NCBI RefSeq assembly: GCF_040054535.1
Contig: NC_090777.1
Location: forward strand, 16,254,001 to 16,318,000
Source: Antennarius striatus
Taxonomy: Eukaryota; Chordata; Actinopteri; Lophiiformes; Antennariidae
DNA length: 64,000 nt
Direction of reading: 5' to 3'
Part shown: positions 17,070 to 29,834 of the stretch, in pieces
Numbering within the stretch: position 1 is the first letter of the stretch
Layout: the number at the start of each line of letters is the position of its first letter
Translations under genes and position numbers: made by a program
The notes under the pieces: model-generated
Told to the model about the DNA's origin: nothing
The model's input: only the letters and a program-made list of their open reading frames with translations
Database searches by the model: none

Positions 17070-20000
17070 TGAGAGTGGAAAATAGGCCGTTCATTTTTGT
17101 TCTGTATTTTAAGTTCTCACAAACACGTTTTGTGCAGGTATATTTATTCAGTAAAATATACTGTAGACTACAGTCCTGGATTGCTCTCTAGATTTATTTG
17201 AAAGGAATTTAACAAAATACTAATAATATTAAATAATACGTACTAATATTATTTTTAGATGAACTACAAATATATATCAAAAAATAAGTTCCGTCCTTTT
17301 TTGGAAAGTTGAAGCTAATAATACTAATAATACTATCGTAATAGTGGTTCTTTAGGTCTACTTTTAGTTATACCAATGATTCAAACTAACAATATGCAGA
17401 GTACCTGTACTGTAAGCCAGAGCATTAGTTCTGCTTAATTTTCACTTTAAAATGCAACTGAAATGACAACTAATATCAGTGCAGGCATTCACTTCAGGTG
17501 CAGCTCTTATCATCCAAAAAATATATGGCCACAGTGTGTGGATCTTTTGTTGCGTTGTGACTACTTTTCAAGCTTTAATCTAAAAAAAAAAAAAAAAAAA
17601 AAAGCTGGTCATGTCATTTATTATGAGCTTCATTCTTTGTGCATGCTGATAGATTTTTTTCTGTAAAAGTTAATTCTGAAGGTCAAACAACATCAGTGCA
17701 AACCTCCAATTTTTTTTAAATTTGAACTGTGTGGGAGTCAGCAAGTATGTGGGTGGCTTTTGGCGTGCAGCTGACACAGACGAGTATGGGATTGGTGGAT
17801 GAGAACTTGTTTTTAAGCCTGCATGTCACATAGGAGTTCATTGTCTGTGTTTGTCTTCACCCACGCTGACAGAGACAGAAGGACAATACAGGAGGTCGTT
17901 TACAAGAACATATCAGCAAAGTAAGAGCAATGTTAAATAAATCCCCAGGTATGTCTTCACAATAAAGGTTCATGACTGATGTCACATGACCTCATGACCT
18001 ACTCAATTCTGTCTTATAAATTGTTCCACTGTTGTGACATATGATAAAATTGACATCGTTTATGAGAGGATTAAGGAGTGCCTTATACTTATACCTAAAT
18101 CACAAACCCACAAAATAAATATGGTACGCATGGTATGCATGTAGCGCTGCAATCATCGCTTGCCCTCTCCCACCGACGTAATTTGTTTGCTAAAAGGAAT
18201 ACTCATACTTTTTAGCAAATATAATTTAATCAATGTTTGATCAGCTTCCGGTTGTGTAATGCACATGACTCCAGTGTGACACTCAGGTGGAGGTGGTGTC
18301 AGTTATCATGTTGTACTAAGTAAATAGAAGTGTAATTGCGCAATTCACGTCTTTATTTTGAAACTCTTATCATTCAGAATGTGTTCTGTTCCACTGAGGG
18401 TACAGAGCTCCATCCACAGCCATTGTTCTCTCCTCTGCCGCTCTGATGTTGCTCCACTGCCCTCTGTGGGCGCTTGTAGTGACCATGGTCAAAGCTGTGG
18501 GGGCTGTTGTCAGGGTGGGCCAGTCTCCCACAGAGGAGGTCAAGTCATTTCCTGCTCTGAGAGACCTCCATCCCTCACAGCTGTCAGTGCAGTCAGAAGC
18601 CTACTTCCCACATCTGCACACCCCCTCCCTTCCCGTGCTCTTTTTCAAAGATTTGATGGATTGTTCTGAAGCAACTCCCTCATGTTGCTGCAAAATTAAT
18701 GATGGCCCATCAAAGCTGAACTGAAATCAAGAAGATGATGACAAATAATTCCTCAAAGGTCGAGCTGCGATGTTAGAACACATCCGTGAAGAGCAGGTAG
18801 CCACAGTAAAATGAGAATACAGAAGAAGATAAATGTCTGTCCTCCAGTCCTTCAGTAATGTCTCAAGATGGACCAGGAAATGTAGTAAGTAGGTGTTAAC
18901 ATACGTGTTCTATGGTAAATACATTTGAGTAGGTTGATGTGCTGACATGGTGACATAGGGAATTCTCTTATAGAGGAACCAGCTGTGTACAAACATGTAA
19001 TAGTAGTTAAGGTTCTATTACAGACTGCAGACAGACAAGCTGGCTGTTTTTAAAGTCATGGTCGACCAGTCCTATGTTTGAGTTTCACATTCCACATTTC
19101 ACACTCATTTCACATTAAAGTACTGTTAGCCCTGCAGTTCTCGTGGACTAATTCTAAAATTTATAACAAAAAAAAAAGTCTTTGGACATTGGTACTCCTC
19201 ACTTACAGGTACAACATGTGTAAGATGTTAAAATTCCTATGCCTTAAGTCAAGAGTTTTGAGCTGATGAGTAAATCTGTAGAATGCGCCAGAGTCGGTAC
19301 AAGGGGCATTGTCATCCAGAGTTCTTTTGAAATTTTCAGATTTATGTTGCCACTTCCACTTCCTGAGCTTTACATGATGGTCATGTTTGACTTTTTTTTG
19401 TAAATGGAGTGCTAAACAGAGGTGATGTTAAATATTTTATGAATTTATTTGATAAATACATGATACGAGTTTCACCAAAGTTAGGTTTACATTTGGAATC
19501 GGGAACACTCATTAGACATTGTCATCTGCAAAGTTATATGTGATCTGAAAAACACAACCTCTGTTTGATCTTCATAATTTACTGGATTGGAGACTGGGTC
19601 TGACAACATGGAGGCGTCAGGAAGGAATCAGGCTTCTCAGATGTCTGAGTGGGCTTTGCACCATGCCCTTTGACCTCATCCTGTGAGAAGACAGCTCAGT
19701 TATCAAAGAACAGGGACTGGGGAAAAACTGAGGACGTACTGAAGAATGATGTTGGTGATTAAATATGATTTTAGGGCAGCTCAGGAACACCCAATAGAAA
19801 ATAATTTCTGTTAAATCTATTATGATGCCTAATTCATTTGCATTTTTATATTGCACAATAGAATTAAGTCAGTATTTTGACAATTAACAGTAGCTGCAAA
19901 AAAAGCCCTCATTGATTATGACAGGAAAGCAAAACACTTTTCTCCAAATGTCAACAAAGAAATACAAGAGAGTCAGCGAGGAAAGAAATGATTGAGGAAG

Positions 20001-20460
20001 TAGTAAGGATTAGGGTGATTTAAAACCTGTGACATCTGACTTCATGGGGGCAGTCTCAATGAATGTCACAGACCAGAACATAAAAGGGGGGTTTTTGTGG
20101 CCAGAATGCTGCACTGAAGGCTTCTTCCTTAACCGTGATTTCAGGCATCACTATGGGAAGAGTTTGTTCTTCGTATGTTCTCTTGTATCCTGTTCATCTC
20201 TTCTGTGTGGGTTCTCTCTGGGTGGGTTCTTCTCCACCACCTTCCTCCAAAAATATATAGCCTAGGTGAACTGCTCACTCCAAATTGTATGTAGGTATGA
20301 GCATTGAGTATGTGCGCTTGCTTTTTGTGTTGTCCTGCAATGAACTGGCGACTCATCCAGGGTCTACCCCACCTTTCATCCATAGCTAACTTAGAAAGTC
20401 TCCACCAAACCCGTGACCCACAACACGGATAAGCAGCTGTAGAAGAGATGATTACCAAAA
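17070..20460. other. Gene-poor stretch
   Basis: I find no convincing exons. It includes a 22-base poly(A) run near 17582-17603. A moderately GC-rich patch at 18360-18725 has overlapping open frames but no recognisable domain or splice structure. Confidence 0.5.
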
Positions 20461-20466
20461 AAATAG

Positions 20467-20568
20467 TACAGTATTTTCCACTAATATTTTCGGATTATAA
20501 GGCACACTGTAGGTTTATGAGAACATTATAGGCTTTTAGGTGTGCCTCACAGTGTGGAAAATACTGTA
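20467..20568. mobile_element. Short TA-flanked MITE
   Basis: Perfect 14-bp inverted termini TACAGTATTTTCCA (20467-20480) and TGGAAAATACTGTA (20555-20568) bound a 102-bp element. The outer TA on each side fits a Tc1/mariner-type duplication. The interior contains a GGATTATAAGGCACACT motif shared in degenerate form with 12685-12812. Confidence 0.75.
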
Positions 20569-20569
20569 T

Positions 20570-23530
20570 AGATGACAATGAAATACAGTTGGCAGTTCAA
20601 TCTATGAACTCTTAATGTGGACAACATGTTTGACTTTTTTTTAAAAAGTGTTTGATCCTTACTTGCAAATCTTTGCTTTCATTGCAGCTGCCAAAATGAA
20701 ATGTATTATTTGATGGCACTTACAAAATATTTCTTGGTAGAATAGTGTACATACTGAGTATTTCTCAATTTTGGGCAACCATGGCTGGAAGACACTGTCA
20801 ATATTTGCTTGCCTTTGCAATGTCCACACGGAGGTCAAAGTCTTTTTGACAAACATGACCACCCTTCCCAAGGTCAACGGAAAGTAGTCAAATTTGGTAA
20901 CGTTTTTGCTGGATGGCTGATTATTTACCATATGCCTGTGTACACGTCGTGACTTTATTGTGCAGAACAAAACAGGGGGTGGGGGTGAATAGGCCATTTG
21001 CATTTATGCAGTACAGATTTCCTGTAAAAATGATGGCATGGTTTGTCTTTGTCTTCTTCAACAACGCAGCTCAGAGCCCCGAGGTATGACAAAGCCAGTC
21101 CTCCTTTTTTCCTGAACTTTTTCCTCTCCTCTCACTCCCACCCTCCTCCCATCCCTTCTCTCACCTCACGTACTCCTGCTCCATCATTTCCTGTTGAGTC
21201 ACTGACAGTCAGACTGCCCTGTGTTTCACAGTTTGCTCGTCTGTTCCTTGCTTTCTTCTTTCACTTCCTGAATGTTTGAACGGTGGAATGAAAGAAGCAA
21301 CTGATCAAATTTGACACAATAAACTTATGACATCTATCTCTGATCTGAACTACCCTTTAGAAAACAGTTGTTTAATGCTACTGGCCATTTCCAGGCCGTT
21401 AAAGCTGGGGGAAGAGATGCTGTGGTGAGGTAAGGCTTCAAATAAATATAGTGTGTTTGAGGGAGGGAGGGCTGGAAGAAACGAAAGGGCTCCGTGGTGG
21501 ATTGGTTGAGTCATTCAAAAATACATCTGCTGACTCAGTTGGCAAACGTTTCTCCAGGAGCACATCACCAATTTATTTGTGTGTGTTTGTGATTATTGCC
21601 TTTATTAGAAGACAGATCATTGTCAAAGACAGGATCAAGGAACTCCCCAGTGATCTCTATTACACTAAAAGGTCCAAAAACATTATGGTTTTATTGAATG
21701 AGAAGGTATTTTCTTGACGGTTTTGGTTTGAAATTGCTAGGAACATTATTACCAAGGTCATATCAAAAGGAAAATAAAGTCTGAAAGAGTGCCTTTTCAC
21801 ACTTGTGCTGTAATCGTATACTGGCACTCCCTCAAAGTTTTTCTTAGATTCAATCATTTCATCATTACTACACACCCATTTGCTCATATAAGTCTTAAAA
21901 ATTATGTCAATGCAATTCCAAATTACAATGTGATCTAGCTGAGAATATGGACTCTAGGACATACTCCAGAATTACTCATCCTGGATGTGTCGCAAGGTCA
22001 ACAAATGGTGTGTCATACTTGACATTACAATGATCAGAGGCTTATTTATTACTGACACATCCGCCCAAGATGAAATGTGATCTTCTGATGAAACTGTAGA
22101 GCTGTCTTACGTTCAGTTTACTATAAAGTGATTCATTCAGTGTTTAGAAGACTGTGTTTACAGTAATTCTCTGTTTAGCTTTACTTAGCTCTTTGAATTC
22201 TATCCCCATAAAAGAAAAAGCAATGATTGCATCAGCAAAACTTATTTTTGGAAAGACACCTACAGATGTGATCTGCATCACTTCAAACCTACCCTCCATT
22301 CTCTGAATGGGAGACCACATCTAAATTCCAGATGTGTGTTTGAACTATATTTCACCATTTCAAGTGCTTTCAGTTAGTATCGTTTATTTATATATTTTAT
22401 TTAATGCAGTTTATTAGCAGGGCCTGGCCACATGGGTGAAGGCCTTGAAGGAGGTACCACCATTATCTGGCCTGTCACCAAGGACCTATTTACCATGGGT
22501 GATCCCACAGTGACACAGTGGGTAACATGGGTCCTCCCATCACCAAAAACATGTAATGGATTTGTGACCAATGTCCACTGGGATAGGCCAACTGTAAACA
22601 GCAACGCATCTTTTAAAATATGTGACGTAATAATCTGAAAATGAAACAAAGACGCTGCAGCATGCTCATTACACAGACATCAAGACGTGGCCTGATAACC
22701 ACTACTGAATTATATAAAGTGTCTTTTGGAGGCATTATGTTTATCAGTAATAAACATTATAGCAGCTTTGTCTAAGGGTATTGTTTAACTTAAAACTCCT
22801 CAGAAACCAGTTGACAGAACTTGCTGAAATGTAACACTTTATAGGGGCCCTAAATGTGCTACTGGATTTTTAAGGCACATCGCAACTTAAGTTGCCTTTA
22901 TTCTCGTTGACTGAGGTTATCATCTATTCAGAGTAACAGGAGTTTAACTTTTTCAGTTGGTAGGAATCTGTGTCCCCAGATTAGTTCTTCTTTGTTCTCC
23001 CCCAGTGACAGAATGCAGTTAGGGTAAACCACTATCCTTGTTTAATTGTGACAGTACTTTGACATTATTCATGACTTTTATTTATCACTTTTTATCATTC
23101 ACATTGCCAGTACTAGTGTCATAGTTTTGCTGGAGGAGCTGATACTAAGGAGAAAAACATTTCACTTACAAGAAGGTTTGATGCCCTATCCCTGCAGATA
23201 ACATCAGTGTGTGAATGTTTATTGCTCCTGATGAGCTGGGGGCATCTCACTTTGCATGACAGCCTGTGTGTGACAGAGTAAATGTTGGCTGGAGTTGTAA
23301 AGGGCTTGTACTTGTGTTAGAATGGAAAGGTGTTACATGTATATTTCATTTGTTTTAGTGGTTGTGTTACAGAAACATTCTTTTAATTATCAATAGTGCT
23401 GATTAGAATACAGTGAACAAACTGCACCTACATGACATTAAATTTTAGGCTACAATAATGAATTGTTCATTTATATAAAAATTATATACTGTACTTCTAA
23501 AAATACAGTATAAAAACCCCCAAAAAATTA
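20570..23530. other. Gene-poor stretch
   Basis: No coding exon is recognised. Around 22425-22510 a sequence with CTGGCCTGTCACCAAGGACC resembles the LINE-associated non-coding segment at 39885-39930. It is probably a small LINE relic. Confidence 0.45.
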
Positions 23531-23532
23531 CA

Positions 23533-23885
23533 AGGCAGTCAGAGACTGCAACATCCCACGACAACCCTGAATTCAAAATTTTACCGTGACCTAAGCATTT
23601 TTGCGCCTCTAGCTTCCTGAAAATGTTGCTTTTTGTTTTGTGATTATATCTCATCAGGTTCCAGAGATGTGTACCTAAAAAGGTATAGAAGTGAAAATTT
23701 GACCTTGACCTAGTTTTCATGGTCAAGGTTGTGATCTAATTTTCACCCCTTTGCCTCCCGAGTAATGTGCTTTTTCTTTCATCTTTCTATCTGCAATGGT
23801 TGTGAAGATATTCGGTGGACGGACGGACATACACACAAACACTGACAAAAACAATACATCACCTTTTTGCGGGTTGTAAACACAT
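23533..23885. repeat. Dispersed AGGTCA repeat, copy 2
   Basis: Same order of blocks as copy 1: GCAGTCAGAGACTGCAACAT, then GACCTTGACCTAG with GGTCAAGGTT (23700-23730), CCTCCCGAGTAATG, and a GGACGGACGGAC/CACTGAC end. It is shorter than copies 1 and 4. Confidence 0.75.
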
Positions 23886-24384
23886 GGTGAAGCTTCTCTT
23901 TCTGGAGTGTAGCCATCTTTAGAAGTCATCATACTTTTTAACTTTTACAACAGTAAAAACTTCACAAAATGTAATTTCATGCGTGGACCTTTACGCTACT
24001 ATATTTTTCCAACCATTTATAAAAAGGAAATATCTCAGTAAGCCCCGACCATCTACTCCCTTGTAAAATCACCATTCAAAACTTTGCTTCACACTAAAAC
24101 TCAGCTTGGAAATCCGACATACAGTATTATAAAAGAGATATAAAAACAGAGGATATCTGGAGTGGGTCCATTACATTTTAACAGCACTGAAAGTAGATTC
24201 TTATTTATGTTCTTAATAAATACATTTATGAATGGAATACATACTGTATATTCATTCATTCGTAGCTCTTACTCACAAATCATGTGCACACTGACAATCA
24301 CATCATCATCAGTCAGTAGACTGAGACCACTAACTACCAAAACTAACATTCAATGATTTGTCTTTTTAAGGTGTTATTAAAATT

Positions 24385-24420
24385 CCAGGAATCATTCTAC
24401 TGGTATAGAATGATTCCTGG
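24385..24420. other. Perfect 15-bp hairpin downstream of the oxidoreductase stop
   Basis: Arms CCAGGAATCATTCTA (24385-24399) and TAGAATGATTCCTGG (24406-24420) are exact reverse complements around a 6-base loop. It begins 60 bases after the minus-strand stop codon, so it would fall in the 3' UTR. No function is known. Confidence 0.8.
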
Positions 24421-24479
24421 ATATAAGGTAATAATCTCACTTTATCTCAATAAGGTGGGATTATTTTTATAAACGTTTT

Positions 24480-27400
24480 TCAGGTGTCACCACAGTACAC
24501 CACCCTGCTCTCCAGTCGTGAACGCTCAGCTTCAAACACCAGCAAATGGCTCATTAGTGTCTCCTCAAGACCGGAACGGATCAGGGATGGATCATTGTTC
24601 TGTTGTCACAAAAACAAAAACAAAACCAAAACCCAAACATACACAGGGAGAGAGACAGACAAAGAGAGACAGAGAGAGACAGAGAGAGGGAGAGAGAGAG
24701 AGGTCAGCCATCTGCAGTCAAACCCTACTGTCAAAAGGTGATTGAGCTTAATTTCTCCTCAGTTGTTAATGTGCCCACTATTTTCCTAGATCAATTTTCA
24801 ACATAACATCAATGATCATAATGAAGCTATTTATATAAACAAACAAATGAACTGATTCTGGAGTATATCAACATGAAATATAAATGCTTGGCTGAAACAA
24901 GCTACAATGTTTATGGCATTTCTAAACACTCACTGCCACAGCAGAAATAAAGGCATCCATGAGGTGGTAGTCTGCTCCACCATGCCCACTCATTCCAAAG
25001 TGGATGGGGGAGTCCTTGGATGGTGTGTACCTTGTGGATCCCTTGGTCAGGAAATCAAACACACGTATCTCATGGCCATCGTATGACAGCTCCCCCTGTG
25101 AAAATATGGGTCACAATGTGGTTGCTCCTTCCAACATAGAAAAGTAAAGTCTCTGTGGTTACATGATTGTACAGAAGTTTCAGGTGATACATCTATTTTT
25201 CTTAATTTTTGTACCGCTTTACTGTTAACTGTCATCATATATGCATACAAATGATGTTGTGCAAAAATATACTCCTTCTATTCAAACTATCCAACAGTAT
25301 ACCATCAGCACTGCAGCACAATGTGTGGCTCACAGTGGTACGCCCCATATTCTCTGCATCTCTGGCCTAGTGCCGTGTTTCATGGAACAAAAATTAGTAT
25401 ATAAATTTTTTCTTTTTTTAAAAAGCCACTTAATTACACAAGGGAGGGCTCTGAACACCAAAACATACATTTATATTCCCACATTTGAGGAAAGACATCC
25501 CTAAAAACTGGGTGTTTGTTTGACACAACAATCAAACCTGTGATTTTGAAATACCATCTTAAACATATTTAAATATCCCCCCCTTACATCTACAAACACA
25601 CCAAAGGTTGAGTAGATTTTCTCTTTTTGTTGTGGGTCTTTAAATGAGGCACATTTTCATTAAAGTACTTTACATCTTACTACTTCTTTTCCTACCTTGC
25701 TGCCATAGATGGTTGTATTTCGTTGACAGATCTTCTCAGTGAATGCTATCATGGTAAAGGCTGCAGTCACGCCTCCTTCAAACTCCAAATTAACAACCTT
25801 TACAAATGGTACAGAATACGATGACTTGAATGGAAACTATAGATTTAATTTTTATGAATGGATGTAGGTGTAGTCTGTTCACTGCATTATGAATACAGTA
25901 TATTCATTCTGAGAACCAGAATGAATATACTGTAGCTCCATTCACCATACCCTCTCCAAAATACCATAATCAAAATCCACTGACAACAGACTGACAAACA
26001 TACAAAAACACTTGCAAAAACACTACATCCATGATTGAGCTAATCCAACTAAGAAGGGAGGACATAAAAAACGTATCATGTTGTTAAAACAAGTACCGAC
26101 AGTACAGCCAGTTGGTTAAAGCAAAGCATATTGTCACACAGTATTTAGCTACATCTGAGGAGATATATTAAAAGATTATCCTAGCTTTCTTTGAAAATCA
26201 CCCAATAATCCTATTTTAGGGAGTTTTGGGAGGAACTCTTACATTTATAATGGATGACTTTGTTTTCCATTGCAGTATATGAATCTGGATTGAATATGTA
26301 CGCAGCTGAAATTATTTGGCCTTATGTTCAATAGGACTATGCATACTAGAGTATCCCTGTAGAAAACATAATGGATTGGGCCTGTGATGTCTGCCAATCT
26401 TGGGTTTGTTAGCAGACCAATGATGTCTAACCTGGTTACTGCAGACGTCATTGTCACACTCGTAAACACAACGTCCGTATGGTCCAGTCCGCAGCACCTC
26501 AGTTACTGACTCGATGTCTGGGTAAGAGTTCTGACATATGATCGACACGGGGAAGCCAGTGTTTCCCTAACATAAGCACAGACACATTGACAGTAATAAT
26601 GTACAGAAATTTAAGTATTATGCTTGTAGATGATCATCTGTAATTAAAATGTAATAATGTGGTAAAAGTACCTCTTTCACACTGTCTAGGTAGATTTTGC
26701 ATGCTGAGTAAGGGCAATCTTTCTCTACGGAGCAATCCAAGCAGCGATCTGCAGCCCCTGCTGGCTGAAAAAATGCATTCAAACATCTTTAAGCATTAAA
26801 AAAAAAGACAAAACAACATGATAAGCACTTTGGCTTTTCTTCTATTGCTAGAGACCATATGGCGAGGGAATATTGGCAGCACTGATTAAAAACACCACCA
26901 ACAAATGTTAAAATGGGTTATTTATCCATCATTTCATGAGCAATTTTCACATTGGTTTACAGTATATTACATTTATGTAGCTACAAAAAGTATTGTTGCT
27001 ACAGGGCTCATAACTGAGTAAATATCATTTTTATTTACTTATTTATTTGCATTGGTAACACACCTTACTTTCTTTCCGGAAGTGGCTGAGTGATCCAAAT
27101 GATGAAATCTTTACCCACCTGTCAATAATAAACCATGTTGTGAATGATTCATCTTTCGTAAAAAAGAAAAAAACTGGTTTGACACCACAAGATAAAGAAA
27201 TTATTGAGCATCATTGAGAAAAAGGCACCCGATAACTTGATGCAGTCAATATTGCACTATTAACCCAGAGATATCCATTTTAATATTGACCTTATTTACC
27301 AACAAACTCATTTGTGGTGGTGGTTTACTTCGAGACACTGACAGCTTTCTGCTGGTTTACCTGCGTGGTCCAGCCCAGTGATGGATCAAGTCAATGTCAT

Positions 27401-28868
27401 GACATGATTTGGCCAGAAGAGAGAAAGAGCTCTCAGACTCGTTCCTCCAGTTCCCCCGAACATATGAGTGAGCAAAGTGATAAGCGCCAACCTGGGACAA
27501 GAGAATAATGATTTTTTTTAAAGAAAGACTGAATTTTATGGGATCTATGAGGATTTTATTACTATACATTACATTTTGCTTTTACTATTTACTATATTAA
27601 AGCTCTATTGCTGTATTCATACCGGCTCAAGGTGCTGAATGTGGATCAGATCACCAATGACTCCAATGTCTATCAGCTCCTAGACAGATGATCACATTTC
27701 ATTTATAGCAGCAAGGAAAATGCGATGTGATTTTTTTCACTTCTTGTCCATCTTTATGTCTTAATATTTTATCAAAATAAATTTTCTGTTTGGGAACCAG
27801 AACTGATATCCTTAAATTCTCAAACCCTAAGACAAATGTCAAATTTTTTCATAAACAGAAAAAGTTCACCTTTATTTGGTTAATGGTGGGATCATAGCGG
27901 AGAACATGACCCACAGATAGCATGACACCACTCCGATTGCAAACCTCCATAATTATCTTGCAGTCTTCAGCAGTGGTCTAAAGATTCATGAAAAAATTAA
28001 TGTGGAAGAAAAAATGTGTTATAAAAATATTAAGGAAGAGAGAGTGAAGACAGATTTTGTTACCGCAACTGATAAGAATAGTTTTTTTTTTCAAAATATG
28101 TCATGTGTTTGAAAAAACATGTATTTTCTGTATGACAAAGCATATTGAAATGTAATGACAAAATACGGCATGGCTTATTTTTGACTGGTAATTTTAAGGA
28201 GAATTTACCTAGAGAAATACAACATCTTTGAAAACATGAACCTGTAGGACATGAAGGATGAGGTTATGTTAATGTTATGGATAATGTTTATTTGTTCACT
28301 CACTGCCATTGGTTTCTCCAGCAGAATATGATAGCCTTTCATTGCAAAAGCCACAGTAGGTTCCTGGAGAAAACAAAGTCTTAAATAAAATATAGTTTAA
28401 CAAATTAACAAATGAGAACATCATAACATATTTACCTTATGAAGGCGGTCGGGAGTACAGATCAAAACTGCATCTGCAAACTTCTCTCTTTCAACCATTT
28501 TGTGCCAGTCTGGTTGGAAACATACATTCTATCTAGCATGACGCAATCAAAAATACTTCATTGCATTTTTGAAATTTAAATTCTCACCTTCGAATACGTT
28601 TTCGTCTAAAATGTTGTGTTGCCGTTGAAGTTCTGTGCGTGCAAATTTCCTTGGATCAGCTACTCCAACAACCTGAAATTGTGAGTTGAGTATTCAGAAA
28701 ATGAAGTGAACAACTCAATGCATGGGCTTGTTGAACACTGTCAGTGGCAGCATCTTGAAGCACAACCATCCTCACCTCCATACGTTCAGGATGAATGTAT
28801 GCAAACCGGGAGTAGATTTGGCCTCTGCAGCCAGCTCCCACCACCAGGACGCGGACGAGTCGAGTCAT
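24480..28868 (-). CDS. Gfo/Idh/MocA-family NAD(P)-dependent oxidoreductase, 13 exons
   Basis: Predicted soluble dehydrogenase or reductase; the substrate is unknown. Exons (minus) are 28776-28868, 28588-28672, 28436-28509, 28304-28363, 27870-27977, 27623-27679, 27361-27491, 27064-27118, 26672-26764, 26432-26566, 25696-25797, 24934-25095 and 24480-24599. All are GT-AG with matching phases: 424 residues plus stop. The N-terminal Rossmann fold has VVGAGCRG (glycines 11, 13, 16). The family EKP motif is at 100-102, followed by GHVLRYDP (127-134) and HDIDLIHHW (190-198), which usually hold the catalytic Lys and His. Residues 229-243 form a Cys cluster C-x2-C-x5-C-x4-C. The ATG at 28868 is the first in frame before the Rossmann motif. 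It resembles bacterial-type sugar or inositol dehydrogenases more than GFOD1/2 or DHDH. I know no mammalian orthologue, so no symbol is given. Confidence 0.93.
24640..24702. repeat. GA-rich microsatellite
   Basis: Imperfect AGAGAC/GAGAGA repeats lie immediately upstream (minus sense) of the last oxidoreductase exon. The repeat is intronic and gives spurious open frames on the plus strand. Confidence 0.85.
25894..25934. other. Perfect 18-bp intronic hairpin
   Basis: Arms TACAGTATATTCATTCTG (25894-25911) and CAGAATGAATATACTGTA (25917-25934) are exact reverse complements around a 5-base loop. It sits in the oxidoreductase intron between exons 10 and 11. It may be a tiny MITE remnant. Confidence 0.85.
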
Positions 28869-29631
28869 TCCGGAATCTCGAGAACTGCGGAACAAATCAC
28901 ACCTGACTCAAAGCTGATGCGGCAGGAGTATTCAATTAAAAGTCACGGCGGTCCGGTTATAAAAATTTCCTCTTCGTAAAAGGTCCAAACCCAAGTCCAG
29001 TTTGTGTCTTATAGCCGATCCCTATGTCCACATTATTGTTTATTATAAATTTTCAATGCAGTATATGTTTCAGTGAGTGCACAGCTAGCTCTTTTACCTC
29101 ACCATAAATAAAAATAGACCCAGGCAAATAAATTTCAAGCCTTATTGTTAGATTGACACCTCAGAATTAAAAACAAAGTACAAAAAGATTAGAATAATTC
29201 TTTTTCTCGTAAATTAAAGACATCCCAGCCTAAAGAACTGAAGGCCTACACTTCAAGTGAAAAAACATTAACATGTTCAGAAAGCATGAATAAAAACTGG
29301 CTCTTTCAGGGGAAAAATGCAAACAGAACTTTCTTCATGAGAGAAAGGGGCATGTGGCCTGCCAGTATTTTACTTGTGCACAAGTAACCTTGTGCACACC
29401 TTGTGGTGATGGTCACCTTGTGGTGGTCTCTGTCATGTGTGGTGAAAGAGACCACTGGACTTTGTCAGCATCTTTTATTGCTGCATGTATGTCCTCTCCT
29501 CTTGTGTGTGTTTCATAGTGGTATTACACTCAGCAAAGAGCTCCTTATCTTTGTGAAGAAACCTGACACACCAAAAGCTACAACTCACTAATGGCAAAAG
29601 ATATGCATAATGCTCTTTGAATAGCTGCATC

Positions 29632-29818
29632 TTCTTCTTCTTCATTTCCTTTCGGCTTTTCCCTTCAGGGGTCGCCACAGCAAATCACTTGCCTCCATCT
29701 AACCCTGTCTTCTGCATCCTCCTCTCTCACACCAACTACCTTCATGTCCTCCCTCATTACATCCATAAACCTCCTCTTTGGTCTTCCTCTAGGCCTCTCC
29801 TTGGTCTTCCTCTAGGCC
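29632..29818 (-). mobile_element. 187-bp RTE LINE copy with perfect 16-bp TSD
   Basis: Only the last 187 bases of the RTE element are present, with the GAA-rich end on the left. TTTGAATAGCTGCATC occurs at 29616-29631 and 29819-29834 as a perfect target-site duplication. The right end holds a local duplication of a GGTCTTCCTCTAGGCC unit. It is an extreme 5' truncation. Confidence 0.93.
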
Positions 29819-29834
29819 TTTGAATAGCTGCATC

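Noticed and set aside
18360..18725. Overlapping plus-strand open frames as a small gene
   Set aside because: No recognised domain, no clear splice sites and no start context stand out; GC-richer composition alone is not enough.
28656..28895. Start of the oxidoreductase at 28895
   Set aside because: That codon is TTG; the first in-frame ATG before the Rossmann motif is at 28868.
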